64,000 nucleotides of DNA from contig NZ_MOEN01000002.1 of the NCBI RefSeq assembly GCF_001968985.1, positions 1 through 64,000 of the forward strand, read 5' to 3'. The position numbers and the translations under genes were made by a program. This document shows positions 1-8,373 of this stretch, in pieces (position 1 is the first letter of the stretch; the number at the start of each line of letters is the position of its first letter). The stretch comes from Desulfurobacterium indicum. GTDB lineage: Bacteria > Aquificota > Aquificia > Desulfurobacteriales > Desulfurobacteriaceae. The notes under the pieces are model-generated. The model saw only the letters and a list, made by a program, of their open reading frames with translations. It was not told the DNA's origin and searched no databases.

Positions 1-378
1 TATTTCCTCTAAGGTTACCTGCGATATTTTGCTTATGGTTGAGGGTGAGTATTTAAGTTCAAACACGCTTTCAAGAGCCTGGGCTACTGCTCTTGCACTC
101 ATACCAGAGGCAAACATCCCAAGTATTAAGTCTTCAAGATTGATATCTCTTCTTCTATAAGGTTCTATCAACTTTGTTCTGAATTTTCCCTCTCTATCTC
201 TTGGAATTCTCAGATTTTCAAGCTTACCGATAACAGTATCTAAGTTTCTAACGTAAAAGCCGTTCTTTGTTCCTCCATGTTCTTTAAGAAACACTTCTCT
301 TTCAGCCGTCATGATTGACTCTAAGGTTTGCTTTACCACTTCCTTAACTAGGTCTGGTAAAATCTTCTGTAGTTCCAT
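1..378 (-). CDS. IS256-family (mutator type) transposase, N-terminal part
   Basis: This is the amino-terminal 126 residues of a DDE transposase of the IS256/MULE type; the rest lies beyond the window. The frame is open throughout. The diagnostic block is seen at about residues 58-75: a DREGKF motif, then a basic EPYRRRD segment and the GMFASGMSARAVAQAL helix typical of the family. The start ATG at 378 follows a strong Shine-Dalgarno (AGGAGG). The catalytic DDE residues lie in the missing part, so activity cannot be judged. Confidence 0.85.
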   Translation of the reverse strand, partial: MELQKILPDLVKEVVKQTLESIMTAEREVFLKEHGGTKNGFYVRNLDTVIGKLENLRIPRDREGKFRTKLIEPYRRRDINLEDLILGMFASGMSARAVAQALESVFELKYSPSTISKISQVTLEEI

Positions 379-462
379 TTTTGCCTCCTGGGGTTGGTAT
401 TTGTGGGGTGTTCCCCAGGAGGTTATCCCATTTCTCAAGCTTACACAAAATATCGTACACTA
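1..462 (-). mobile_element. IS256-family insertion sequence, 5' part
   Basis: The element enters the window from the left and reads on the minus strand. It holds the first 126 codons of an IS256-family transposase and a short leader. Its outer end lies at about 440-462. There the minus strand reads TGTACGATATTTTGTGTAAG, which resembles the terminal inverted repeats of IS256 elements (several share a GTGTAA block). The exact end and the target duplication (8-9 bp in this family) cannot be fixed because the other end is outside the window. The element sits inside a beta-helix protein gene. Confidence 0.75.
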
Positions 463-965
463 CCGACGGTAACGGCGTTATCTATTACGAGAATGTTTCC
501 GTCATCATCTGCGGCACCGCTGTATCCCGAATATCCTGAATCTGCTCCACCGTACTCTACGGTACAGTTTTCAAGAAGCCCTTCTGTAAGACTGTTTTCA
601 AAAATAATACCTATCCATTGACCTTTTGATTTGTTTACAGTTGTGAATGTTGAATTGTAAGCTTTAAGCCCGCCTGGGTCATTTCCAACATTTATAGAGC
701 TTCCGCCTGCCATCACCACGGTTGTGTCTCTTATTTCAAGGGTTGGTGCGGGTGGGTTTCCGTTATTGTCTATGTAAAGATCACCATTAACATAGTATGG
801 AATACCGACATTTTCCCATGTTCCGTTATCTGTAACTTTCCATCCATCTCCTGAGCCAAGTTGCGTGTTAACTAAAATTCTAAACATTTTGTCTTCAGAG
901 GACTTCAGAGAATGTTTCATCAAGGTTTTAATTTTTACTGCTTTGTTATAATTCTTCCGTTTCAA
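441..965 (-). pseudogene. Remnant of a right-handed beta-helix repeat protein, interrupted by the IS
   Basis: The frame encodes short beta-strand and turn segments (for example LEIRDTTVVMAGGSSINVG and LLENCTVEYGGADSGY) like those of right-handed parallel beta-helix surface proteins. Its last few codons (VRYFV and the stop) come from the IS terminal repeat, so the gene was cut by the insertion near 463. The 5' end is not convincing either. The first possible start (TTG at 965) has no ribosome-binding site, and the first 30 or so residues carry no signal peptide. The piece therefore looks like an internal fragment of a larger extracellular protein. Family assignment is by repeat character only. 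Confidence 0.6.
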
Positions 966-990
966 AGCAAGAGTTTTTAAGGAGAGGCTT

Positions 991-2028
991 ATGAAAGATC
1001 ATCCAATACTTAAAGCGGCAAAAGGAGAGAAAACTGATTACACGCCTATATGGATTATGCGACAGGCGGGTAGATATTCTGCTAAATACAGAGAAATAAG
1101 GGCAAAGGCCGGTTCATTTATGGATTTGTGTAGAAATCCTGAACTTGCGGCTGAGGTTACTCTTCTTCCGATAGAGGAGATAGGCGTCGATGCTGCGATT
1201 CTTTTTTCTGATATTTTCGTTCCTGTTGAGAAGATGGGTATAAATATAGAGTTTGTTTCTGGAAAAGGTCCTGTCCTTTCTCCGGTCATCAAGACGGTTG
1301 AAGATGTGGAAAATTTGAAGATTCCTGTTCCGGAAGATGATTTAGATTATGTTCTTGAAACTATAAGTATAATAAAGAGTAAGTTGACTGATAAGCCGCT
1401 TATAGGATTTTCAGGGGCTCCTTTTACGCTTGCAAGTTATATTCTTGAAGGAGGGAGCACCAAAGATTACAGAGCTGCAAAAACAACAATGTGGAATAAT
1501 TCTAAGTTGTGGCAGGCTCTGATGGATAAGTTAACTGCCGTTGTTATAGAATATTTGTCGTCTCAGATAAATGCCGGTGTTGATCTTGTTCAGATTTTTG
1601 ATTCGTGGATGGGTGTTCTTTCAGCAGAAGATTATAAAAATTACGTTTTCCCTTATACGAAAAAGATAGTTGATTCTTTAAAAGATAGGCATCCGGATAC
1701 GCCTGTTATCCATTTTGGGGTGAATAGCTCTCACCTGATAGAGATTAATAACCGGTTAAATATTGATGTTATAGGGCTTGACTGGAGGACGGAAATTCCT
1801 TTTGCTCTTGAAAGAACAGATAAGTCAATTCAGGGGAATCTTGATCCCGTTGCTCTTTTTGCTGATGAGAAAATAATAGAGGAAAAGGTGAGGAAAATAC
1901 TTATAGAAGGTTTAAGAGCAAAAGGCCATATTTTTAATCTCGGTCATGGGATACTTCCTCAGACTGATCCGAAAAAGGCAAAATTTCTTGTTGAAACGGT
2001 TCACAGGATAGGAAAAGAAATAAGATAA
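991..2028 (+). CDS. hemE: Uroporphyrinogen decarboxylase
   Basis: The enzyme removes the four acetate carboxyls of uroporphyrinogen III to give coproporphyrinogen III in cytoplasmic heme synthesis. At 345 residues it has the usual length. Signature 1 is seen at residues 19-29 (PIWIMRQAGRY), which supplies the catalytic arginine loop. The conserved Asp follows in AAILFSDIFV, and signature 2 appears as GFSGAPFTLASYILEGG. The Pro common just after signature 1 is absent (SAKY instead of LPEY). The ATG is preceded by AAGGAG. The gene stands alone between the disrupted beta-helix gene and a strong terminator at 2036-2067. Confidence 0.95.
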   Translation: MKDHPILKAAKGEKTDYTPIWIMRQAGRYSAKYREIRAKAGSFMDLCRNPELAAEVTLLPIEEIGVDAAILFSDIFVPVEKMGINIEFVSGKGPVLSPVIKTVEDVENLKIPVPEDDLDYVLETISIIKSKLTDKPLIGFSGAPFTLASYILEGGSTKDYRAAKTTMWNNSKLWQALMDKLTAVVIEYLSSQINAGVDLVQIFDSWMGVLSAEDYKNYVFPYTKKIVDSLKDRHPDTPVIHFGVNSSHLIEINNRLNIDVIGLDWRTEIPFALERTDKSIQGNLDPVALFADEKIIEEKVRKILIEGLRAKGHIFNLGHGILPQTDPKKAKFLVETVHRIGKEIR

Positions 2029-2035
2029 TTCATGA

Positions 2036-2067
2036 AAGCCCGAAAATCTTTCGGGCTTCTGTTTTTT
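2036..2067 (+). terminator. Rho-independent terminator of hemE
   Basis: A perfect 10-bp stem (AAGCCCGAAA / TTTCGGGCTT) with a 3-base loop is followed, after CTG, by six T. It starts eight bases after the hemE stop codon. Confidence 0.9.
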
Positions 2068-2074
2068 AGTGATA

Positions 2075-2104
2075 TTGAAAAAATATTAGCTATTATTGTA
2101 TAAT
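2075..2104 (+). promoter_or_regulatory. Sigma-70 type promoter of the liv operon
   Basis: TTGAAA (2075-2080) and a consensus TATAAT (2099-2104) are separated by 18 bases. The predicted transcription start lies near 2111, about 48 bases before the livK start codon. The site lies directly after the hemE terminator. Confidence 0.7.
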
Positions 2105-2158
2105 ATATCAGCTATTTAAAAACTAACTTTAAAACTTCACTGCAGGAGGGCTTGCGGA

Positions 2159-3502
2159 ATGAAAAAAGGGGACTTCAAAAAACTCCTTTCTGTAGTTTTC
2201 CTCCTCGTTCTTGCCGTGGTCTCTTTTTCCTGTTTTTCAAAGAGTGAGAACAAAGAGGAAAAAACTACAACTGAGACGACAACATCAGCTGTTGAGCAGG
2301 GACAAAAGGCGGAATCTTCAGGAAAAGATGTCATAGTTATAGGTTATACTTCATCGCAAACGGGTAAATTTGCTACAGAAAGTCGTGAGCAGTCTAATGG
2401 TCTTAAACTTTGGGTTAAAGATGTAAATGCTAATGGTGGAATATACGTTAAGGATTTGGGCAAAAAGCTTAAAGTTGTTCTCAAGAGCTATGATGATGAG
2501 AGTTCAAAAGATAGGGTTCAACAGCTTTACACAAGGTTGATAAACGAGGATCAGGCAGACTTCCTTATTTCACCTTATTCTTCAGGTCTTACAGCTTCTG
2601 CGGCAGTTGTTACCGAGCAGTATGGGAAAATCCTTATTGCAACAGGTGCTGCTTCTGACAAGATCTTTTCTAAGGGTTACGAGTATGTTTATCAGATTTA
2701 CACACCAGCATCACGTTACTTGACCGATGCTGTGGATATTCTAAAGCAGAAAGATCCTGAGGTTAAAAAGATAGCTATTGTTTATGAAAACTCAAACTTT
2801 GCTAAAAGTGTTGCTACAGCTGCTAAAAAGTATGCTGAGGAGAACGGATTCAAGGTTGTTCTTTTCGAAAGTTATGAACCAGGAACTACTGACTTCACAT
2901 CTATGATTAACAAGATAAAGGCTTCTGGAGCTAAAGCAGTTATTGGCGGTGGTCACTTTACAGATGGTGAAACACTTGCCAAGCAGATTAACGATGCCAA
3001 ATTGAAAATCGATCTTCTTTCTATCCTTGTTGCTCCTGCTCTTCCAGAGTTTAGTGAAATCGGTAAAGCTGCTCTTTACGTTACTGGTCCTTCCCAGTGG
3101 GAATCAAAAGTTAAGTTTTCTAAAGAGACAACACCTTCAGGCTATGAGTTTTTCGGAATTTCAGCAGCTCAGTTTGTAAAAGAGTATAAAAATGCTTACG
3201 GAAATGTACCAGGTTATCATGCGGCTGGTGGATATACGGCAGGCCTTGTTCTTGAGAGAGCCATAGAGGACGCCGGAACGCTTAATAGTAATAAAGTTAA
3301 AGCAGCTCTTGATAATATGGACATTTACACGCTTTTCGGACATATCAAATTTGATACAGGTGAATACCACGGAAGACAGATAGGTCATACCATGGTTATA
3401 ATCCAGTGGCTTAATAAGAATGGTAAGTTAAGCAAGGAAATTGTTTATCCTGAAAAAGCAGCAACAGCAAAGATAGTTATTCCTTATTGCTCTAAGTTTT
3501 AA
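2159..3502 (+). CDS. livK: Branched-chain amino acid type ABC transporter, substrate-binding lipoprotein
   Basis: This is a periplasmic-binding protein of the leucine/isoleucine/valine-binding family (type I fold) that delivers substrate to the LivHM-LivGF importer. The N-terminus is basic (MKKGDFKK) followed by a hydrophobic stretch ending VVSFSCF. This is a plausible lipobox with Cys at about residue 25, so a lipid-anchored protein is likely. A Thr/Glu-rich linker (residues 33-60) comes before the folded domain, which starts at IVIGYTSSQTGKFA. At 447 residues it is somewhat longer than typical LivK. The start has a strong GGAGG. The substrate cannot be read from sequence; amides, urea or other acids are possible in this family. 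Confidence 0.88.
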   Translation: MKKGDFKKLLSVVFLLVLAVVSFSCFSKSENKEEKTTTETTTSAVEQGQKAESSGKDVIVIGYTSSQTGKFATESREQSNGLKLWVKDVNANGGIYVKDLGKKLKVVLKSYDDESSKDRVQQLYTRLINEDQADFLISPYSSGLTASAAVVTEQYGKILIATGAASDKIFSKGYEYVYQIYTPASRYLTDAVDILKQKDPEVKKIAIVYENSNFAKSVATAAKKYAEENGFKVVLFESYEPGTTDFTSMINKIKASGAKAVIGGGHFTDGETLAKQINDAKLKIDLLSILVAPALPEFSEIGKAALYVTGPSQWESKVKFSKETTPSGYEFFGISAAQFVKEYKNAYGNVPGYHAAGGYTAGLVLERAIEDAGTLNSNKVKAALDNMDIYTLFGHIKFDTGEYHGRQIGHTMVIIQWLNKNGKLSKEIVYPEKAATAKIVIPYCSKF

Positions 3503-3504
3503 TT

Positions 3505-3521
3505 GAGGGGGGCTCCCCCTC
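3505..3521 (+). other. Hairpin between livK and livH
   Basis: A 7-bp stem GAGGGGG / CCCCCTC with a 3-base loop follows the livK stop at once. It lacks a proper T run (TTATTCCC follows). It is more likely an attenuator or an mRNA-protecting hairpin that keeps binding-protein levels above permease levels than a full terminator. Confidence 0.6.
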
Positions 3522-3601
3522 TTATTCCCTGATGATCCCTGAAAGGGTGGTTTAGTGTGTTTTTCCACTCTTTTAGAGATTATCAGAGTGGGAGGTTTGC
3601 T

Positions 3602-4432
3602 TTGAACGTTTATGTTGATGCGTTGATTAATGGCGTTTTGCTGGGTCTTATTTATGGCCTTGCTGCCATGGGATTGGCTTTAATCTGGGGAGTGATGAAA
3701 GTTATAAATCTGTCTCACGGAGCTTTTATAACGTTAGGAATGTTTTTCTCTTATGTGGTGTTTACTTCCCTTCATTTTCCTCCTTATATTTCAGTTTTTA
3801 TGGCTATTATTGTTGGATTGCTAGCAGGTGTGATTACTTACTTTACCGCACTTCACAGAGTTCTGAATGCAGGAGAGCTTTCTACACTTCTTTCGACTTA
3901 TTCTGTTAGTTTAATAATTATTGGTCTTTTAATGTTTGTGTTTGCTACAACTCCGAAAGCCCTTAATCTTGGTATGAATATTTTTACTGCCAAAATGGTA
4001 GCTGCAGGTTTTTCTTTTGTTTTTTCTGTTATTCTTTATTATTTCCTTTACAAGACCGATACTGGTATGGCAATTAGAGCTGTTTCTCAGCATCCTGATG
4101 CATCAAAGCTTATGGGAATAGATACTGTTAAGATATTGGCTTTTTCTTTTGGCCTTGGTGTTGCTCTTGCAATGGCAGCAGGAACTTTGATTTCGATGAT
4201 ATTCCCTTTTTCTGTTTTATCAGGTGGACTTTATGAACTTAAAAGTTTTGTAATTTGTGTAATTGGAGGATTGGGAAATCCTTTGGGTGCTTTAATTGGT
4301 GGCATTGTTCTCGGGATTCTGGAGAATGTATTTGGACTTTTTGTTAATCAAGGGATTGTTCCTTTCATAGAGTTTACGATTCTTATTTTAATTCTTCTTT
4401 ATAAGCCTCAAGGTCTTCTTGGAGGACACTGA
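3602..4432 (+). CDS. livH: Branched-chain amino acid type ABC transporter, permease LivH
   Basis: This is one of two membrane subunits of the importer. It is strongly hydrophobic with about eight membrane segments and carries the family opening ALINGVLLGLIYGLAAMGLA, followed by VMKVINLSHGAFITLGMF. I chose the TTG at 3602 because GGGAGG ends six bases upstream and the resulting N-terminus (MNVYVDALING) matches the family. An in-frame GTG at 3557 would add 15 polar residues with a poor ribosome-binding site. The product is 276 residues. Its stop overlaps the livM start by one base. Confidence 0.9.
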   Translation: MNVYVDALINGVLLGLIYGLAAMGLALIWGVMKVINLSHGAFITLGMFFSYVVFTSLHFPPYISVFMAIIVGLLAGVITYFTALHRVLNAGELSTLLSTYSVSLIIIGLLMFVFATTPKALNLGMNIFTAKMVAAGFSFVFSVILYYFLYKTDTGMAIRAVSQHPDASKLMGIDTVKILAFSFGLGVALAMAAGTLISMIFPFSVLSGGLYELKSFVICVIGGLGNPLGALIGGIVLGILENVFGLFVNQGIVPFIEFTILILILLYKPQGLLGGH

Positions 4433-5397
4433 TGAAAAAACATCTGGGATTTATAGTTTCCTTGTTAATCATACTTGCCTGTGGCGCTTATCCGATTGTT
4501 ACCGGTTCTCCTATGGCAAGGGAAGATATGTTTGTTATGTTGAGTTACATAGGTCTGGCTCTTTCTCTTAATGTGTTAATGGGCTTTACAGGTTATGTTT
4601 CATTCGGTCATGTCGTATTCTTCGGCATTGGTGGATATATTACGTTTGCTCTCATCTATCACTATGGAATTGGGCTAATTCCGGCTCTTATTGCAGGAGG
4701 AATTGTTGCCGCTCTTATAGCGGGACTTCTGGGGATGGCTGTTTTAAATTTAAGAGGTGCTTACTTTGCAATAGCCACCATAGGTATTAATGAAGCGTTT
4801 AAGACTTTAATCTCGAACATAGATTACCTTGGCGGTGCTGAAGGTCTTTTCTTTAACCTTAGGAAAGCTTATTCTCCTTATGGGGGTTCTCAAAAGGCAC
4901 TCTGGTATTCGTTTATCTTGCTTGTTATTGTTACTCTTGCGGCTCTGATTGTTAGCTTTCTGGTTAAGCGTTCAAAGTTTGGATTGGGTCTTTTTTCGAT
5001 TAGGGAAGATGAAGATGCTGCTAAAGTTTTAGGTATAAATACGAAGCTTTATAAGACAATTGCCTTTATGATTTCTGCATTTTTCCCGGGTATGATAGGC
5101 GGTCTTTTCTTTTTTAAAAACGGAAGTATTGATCCGAACAGTGCTTTTCATCTGCTGAAGTCTGTTGAGATGATTTTTATGGTTATGCTTGGAGGAATCG
5201 GAACGATATTCGGTCCGGTTGTCGGAGCTCTTACTTACGAGGAAATTCGTTCGTATCTACTTCTCAATCCTGCATTTAAGGATCTTCATCTGGCGATTTC
5301 AGGCGTAATTCTTCTTCTTATTGTTCTGTTTATTCCTGATGGTATTGTCGGTTTTTTAAGAAGAAAGATAAAGTTTTTCAAAGAGGTATTTGAGTAG
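4432..5397 (+). CDS. livM: Branched-chain amino acid type ABC transporter, permease LivM
   Basis: This is the second membrane subunit, pairing with LivH in the inner membrane. It has 321 residues and about nine hydrophobic segments. Family blocks include NVLMGFTGYVSFGHVVFFGI and LRGAYFAIATIGINEA, and the EAA-like coupling region SIREDEDAAKVLGINTKLYK. Its ATG overlaps the livH stop (TGATG), so translation is likely coupled. livG starts 11 bases downstream. Confidence 0.92.
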   Translation: MKKHLGFIVSLLIILACGAYPIVTGSPMAREDMFVMLSYIGLALSLNVLMGFTGYVSFGHVVFFGIGGYITFALIYHYGIGLIPALIAGGIVAALIAGLLGMAVLNLRGAYFAIATIGINEAFKTLISNIDYLGGAEGLFFNLRKAYSPYGGSQKALWYSFILLVIVTLAALIVSFLVKRSKFGLGLFSIREDEDAAKVLGINTKLYKTIAFMISAFFPGMIGGLFFFKNGSIDPNSAFHLLKSVEMIFMVMLGGIGTIFGPVVGALTYEEIRSYLLLNPAFKDLHLAISGVILLLIVLFIPDGIVGFLRRKIKFFKEVFE

Positions 5398-5408
5398 AGG
5401 GAGATAAA

Positions 5409-6176
5409 ATGGCGGAAATTATTTTAAAGGTTGAAAATCTGACCAAACGTTTTAAAGGTCTTGTTGCTTTAAATAAGGTGTCTTTTCAGGTAGAAAAAAG
5501 AAAAATCCTTGGCATTATAGGGCCTAACGGTGCAGGTAAAACGACACTTTTTAAGTGTATAACGTCTGTTTATAAACCTACTGAAGGTAAGGTTTATTTT
5601 AAAGGTCAGGATATTACGGATCTTCCGACGTTTAAGAAGGCAAGACTGGGTATTGCAAGAACGCACCAGATAGTTCGTCCTTTGAAAGAGCTTACGGTTC
5701 TTAAAAATGTAATGGTAGGGGCATGTTTTGGTAAACGGTATGCTTCTTTAAAGGAAGCGGAAGAGATCGCGATTGACGTTTTGAAGTTTGTGAAGCTTTA
5801 TGACAAAAAGGATATTGAGGCTGGGAAGCTTAACGTTCCTCAGAAGAAAAGACTTGAGCTTGCCAGGGCTCTTGCCGGGGAACCGGAACTTCTTCTTCTT
5901 GATGAGGTTTTGGCAGGGCTTACTCCCGGTGAAGTTAAAGAGATGGTTGAGATTATAAAAGAGATAAGAAACCTCGGAATAACAATTCTTATGATCGAGC
6001 ACCTGATGCACGCTATTATGAATGTTTCTGACAGGATAATTGTTCTTGATTACGGTCAAAAGATAGCAGATGGGACACCGGAAGAGGTTGCCAATGATCC
6101 TAAAGTAATAGAAGCTTATCTGGGGGATCCCGAGATGGCTCTTAAACTCCTGAAGGAGAAGAGAGATGGCGAATGA
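5409..6176 (+). CDS. livG: Branched-chain amino acid type ABC transporter, ATPase LivG
   Basis: This is a cytoplasmic ATPase subunit of the importer. Walker A is GPNGAGKT (about residues 38-45), Walker B is LLLLDEV and the switch His is in MIEHLMHAI. The signature region reads LNVPQKKRLELARALA, lacking the usual LSGGQ and carrying DEV in place of DEP. LivG-type ATPases often have a relaxed signature, so the protein is probably functional and relies on the canonical partner LivF. It has 255 residues. Its 3' end overlaps livF by 11 bases. Confidence 0.9.
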   Translation: MAEIILKVENLTKRFKGLVALNKVSFQVEKRKILGIIGPNGAGKTTLFKCITSVYKPTEGKVYFKGQDITDLPTFKKARLGIARTHQIVRPLKELTVLKNVMVGACFGKRYASLKEAEEIAIDVLKFVKLYDKKDIEAGKLNVPQKKRLELARALAGEPELLLLDEVLAGLTPGEVKEMVEIIKEIRNLGITILMIEHLMHAIMNVSDRIIVLDYGQKIADGTPEEVANDPKVIEAYLGDPEMALKLLKEKRDGE

Positions 6177-6885
6177 TATTGTCCTTGAAGTTAAAAATCT
6201 TGAAGCTGGATATGATGATGTTCAAGTTTTGTGGGGAGTTAATCTAAAAGTTAGAAGACATTCTCTTACCACTATAATAGGTGCAAACGGTGCAGGTAAA
6301 ACAACAACACTTAAATCTATCTGTGGACTTCTTAAAAATGTGAGAGGAACGGTAATTTTAAATGGAGAGGATATTTCTGCTCTTCCTACTCATAAGAGAG
6401 TGGATAGAGGTCTTGTTATGGTTCCTGAGGGCAGGTGGCTTTTCCCTGAAATGACAGTTCTTGAAAATTTAAGGATGGGTGCTTTCACTAAAAGAGCAAG
6501 GGCAAAGAGAGATGAAACATTAGAGTGGGTTTACACACTTTTCCCGAGGTTGAAAGAGAGAGCTAACCAGAAGGCAGGTACGCTTTCAGGCGGTGAGCAG
6601 CAGATGGTTGCAATAGGAAGAGGACTCATGGCGTTGCCGGAGGTTCTTATTCTTGATGAACCGAGTCTCGGCCTTGCTCCAAATCTTGTTCTTGATATTT
6701 TCAAAATTATTCAGGAACTTAAAAATGAAGGATTAACGGTTTTACTGGTTGAACAGAATGTTCATCTGGGACTTGCAATATCCGATTACGCTTACGTGAT
6801 GGAAAATGGAAAGATAATTATGGAAGGAACAGGTTCAGAGCTGGAAAATGATCCTAAAGTAAAAGAAGCTTATCTGGGGCTTTGA
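6166..6885 (+). CDS. livF: Branched-chain amino acid type ABC transporter, ATPase LivF
   Basis: This is the second ATPase subunit. It has 239 residues with canonical motifs: Walker A GANGAGKT, signature LSGGEQQMVAIGRGL, Walker B VLILDEPSLGL and the H-loop in LVEQNVHLGL. The LivF-specific start LEAGYDDVQVLWGVNLKV is seen. It is the last gene of the livKHMGF operon. No terminator is visible before the NERD-domain gene, which starts seven bases later and may be cotranscribed. Confidence 0.93.
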   Translation: MANDIVLEVKNLEAGYDDVQVLWGVNLKVRRHSLTTIIGANGAGKTTTLKSICGLLKNVRGTVILNGEDISALPTHKRVDRGLVMVPEGRWLFPEMTVLENLRMGAFTKRARAKRDETLEWVYTLFPRLKERANQKAGTLSGGEQQMVAIGRGLMALPEVLILDEPSLGLAPNLVLDIFKIIQELKNEGLTVLLVEQNVHLGLAISDYAYVMENGKIIMEGTGSELENDPKVKEAYLGL

Positions 6886-6891
6886 ATTAGA

Positions 6892-7035
6892 ATGAGTATA
6901 TTCAGAAAGTTTGTTAAAATCTTTGATTTTTCTAAACCGCCTGGTAAATCTTTTCTCTCAAAATATGGAGAAGCTGCCGAAGATTATCTAAGGACTATTC
7001 TTTCAAAGTCAGGATATGTCTATTATTTTAATTAA
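6892..7035 (+). pseudogene. 5' piece of the NERD-domain gene, out of frame with the rest
   Basis: From the ATG at 6892 a 47-codon frame runs to a TAA at 7033-7035. Its end (KYGEAAEDYLRTILSKSGY) is the expected first helix of a NERD domain (G-E-x-x-V-x-x-x-L). The rest of the domain continues in the +1 frame from about 7020. Together the two frames give one coherent N-terminus, so a single-base indel in the AT-rich stretch 7021-7035 is the simplest explanation. It could be a real mutation or a sequencing error. Confidence 0.6.
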
Positions 7036-7855
7036 TAGGCTTATTCCCGATAAGAAAAATTATAGATGGTTTGGTGAGATAGATGCTGTTATTTACGGAG
7101 AGGGCAATGTCTATTGTGTAGAGGTTAAGCGGTATAAGGGAATTATTGATTTTTTGCAAAAGAAAAGAGTAATAACGAAAAAATCTTTAATTTTTAAACG
7201 GGAAATAGAAATAGAGTCAGGAGAAATAGATGATTCGAAAATAGTAGTTTATCGAAAGACATACGATTATGAAGATTCGAAAATATATCCGAATCCGATG
7301 TTAAGAACAAAATCTCGGATAGAAAAATTGAAAGAATATTTAATCAGCAAAGATAGGCGGTTTGTGAAAGTTGCCTTTATTCCTGTGGTTGCTTTTTGTG
7401 ATGGAGATTCTGATATATCTAAGATTCACTCGTTCGATAAAGGATTTATTTATGTTTCTGAGATTCTTGATTTTATTAAATTTTGCAAGAATAAGAGGTT
7501 CGCTGAAGTATATCAGTCTTGGATAAAAGATGGAATAGAGTCTCTTCCAACGTGGGACTACATTAAGAATACAGAAGGAGAATGGATTTACGGTGAATTA
7601 GTGGAAGATGAATTTTCCTGCAAAACGCGGGAGGATGGTATTTACCGGATACCTTACTGTGATGTTAGGGCAATTTTTGTTCACGATTTAGATTCTCATT
7701 ATCTTTTGGTAGTGAGAAAGCTTGACGGAAGTAGTGAAGAGATTCCTGTAACAAAGGGAAAAGTCAAATTCAACAAATTTGATCGTATTTGCGAGTTTTC
7801 TTTAAAACATATAAAAGAGATTTATGTAGGAACAAAAAATTTTAGTTTTGGTTAA
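7016..7855 (+). CDS. NERD (nuclease-related) domain protein, N-terminus frameshifted
   Basis: The readable main frame gives 279 residues. The core WFGEIDAVIYGEGNVYCVEV followed by KRYKG carries the E-I-D and E-x-K residues of the PD-(D/E)XK-like active site of NERD domains. These proteins are predicted DNA-processing enzymes; the cellular role is unknown. The C-terminal 120 residues are not recognised. The ATG at 7016 is internal and has no clear ribosome-binding site. The natural start is probably 6892 in another frame. The stop overlaps that of the convergent permease gene through a shared TTAA. Confidence 0.65.
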   Translation: MSIILINRLIPDKKNYRWFGEIDAVIYGEGNVYCVEVKRYKGIIDFLQKKRVITKKSLIFKREIEIESGEIDDSKIVVYRKTYDYEDSKIYPNPMLRTKSRIEKLKEYLISKDRRFVKVAFIPVVAFCDGDSDISKIHSFDKGFIYVSEILDFIKFCKNKRFAEVYQSWIKDGIESLPTWDYIKNTEGEWIYGELVEDEFSCKTREDGIYRIPYCDVRAIFVHDLDSHYLLVVRKLDGSSEEIPVTKGKVKFNKFDRICEFSLKHIKEIYVGTKNFSFG

Positions 7856-8373
7856 ACGGTTTGATATTTGACAAATTTTTCGATAATCAGACTCATTATA
7901 ATTACGAAGAAAACTGTCAGTATTAGTCTTGCTATCATGAATTTAAATCCCAGAAATTGAAGTTCTACCATTTCCTGAGGAATTTTTATACACGCCCATG
8001 CCGATAAAAATGCAACGATGCATGAGATTCTTGCTCCTTTTTTAAGAAGCGCCGAAGCCATTGGAAATGCAACATACAGAGGTCCTGTTGGAAGTGTTCC
8101 TAAAAGTATGCCTAAAAGGATTGCTTTTAAACCTGCCGTTTCTCCTAAATGTTTTATTATCAGGTCATTAGGAACAAAAACGGCAAAAAGTCCCATAAGT
8201 ATCATAACGGCAGGAAGTATTGATACCATTTCGAAGAAAAACTTCCAGGAGGTTGTTAAAACAACAGCTCTTTTTGAAGGGAATGTGTAAAGTAAAAAGA
8301 TAGTTGCGATAATGGTAATAATTAAAGCTATTATGTCTTGTTTAAGCTTCTTTTTGTCTTCTGCCTTGTTCAT
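7852..8373 (-). CDS. Half-size permease, YraQ/ArsP-like, second of a pair
   Basis: This is a membrane protein of 173 residues with about five hydrophobic segments and a basic N-terminal tail. It resembles half of the YraQ/DUF318 (ArsP_1) permease family, with the block LGETAGLKAILLGILLG, then FPMASALLKKGARIS. A closely similar block is found in the gene just upstream, so the two are paralogous halves, likely acting as a heterodimer. Start and stop overlap as ATGA with that gene. The substrate is unknown; ArsP members export organoarsenicals, but I see no arsenic genes nearby. Confidence 0.7.
   Translation of the reverse strand: MNKAEDKKKLKQDIIALIITIIATIFLLYTFPSKRAVVLTTSWKFFFEMVSILPAVMILMGLFAVFVPNDLIIKHLGETAGLKAILLGILLGTLPTGPLYVAFPMASALLKKGARISCIVAFLSAWACIKIPQEMVELQFLGFKFMIARLILTVFFVIIMSLIIEKFVKYQTV

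Noticed and set aside
3557-3601. GTG start for livH
   Set aside because: The TTG at 3602 has a better-placed GGGAGG and gives the family's N-terminus.
7021-7035. Programmed frameshift in the NERD-domain gene
   Set aside because: The T run is short and I see no stimulatory stem or Shine-Dalgarno-like element. A simple indel is likelier.
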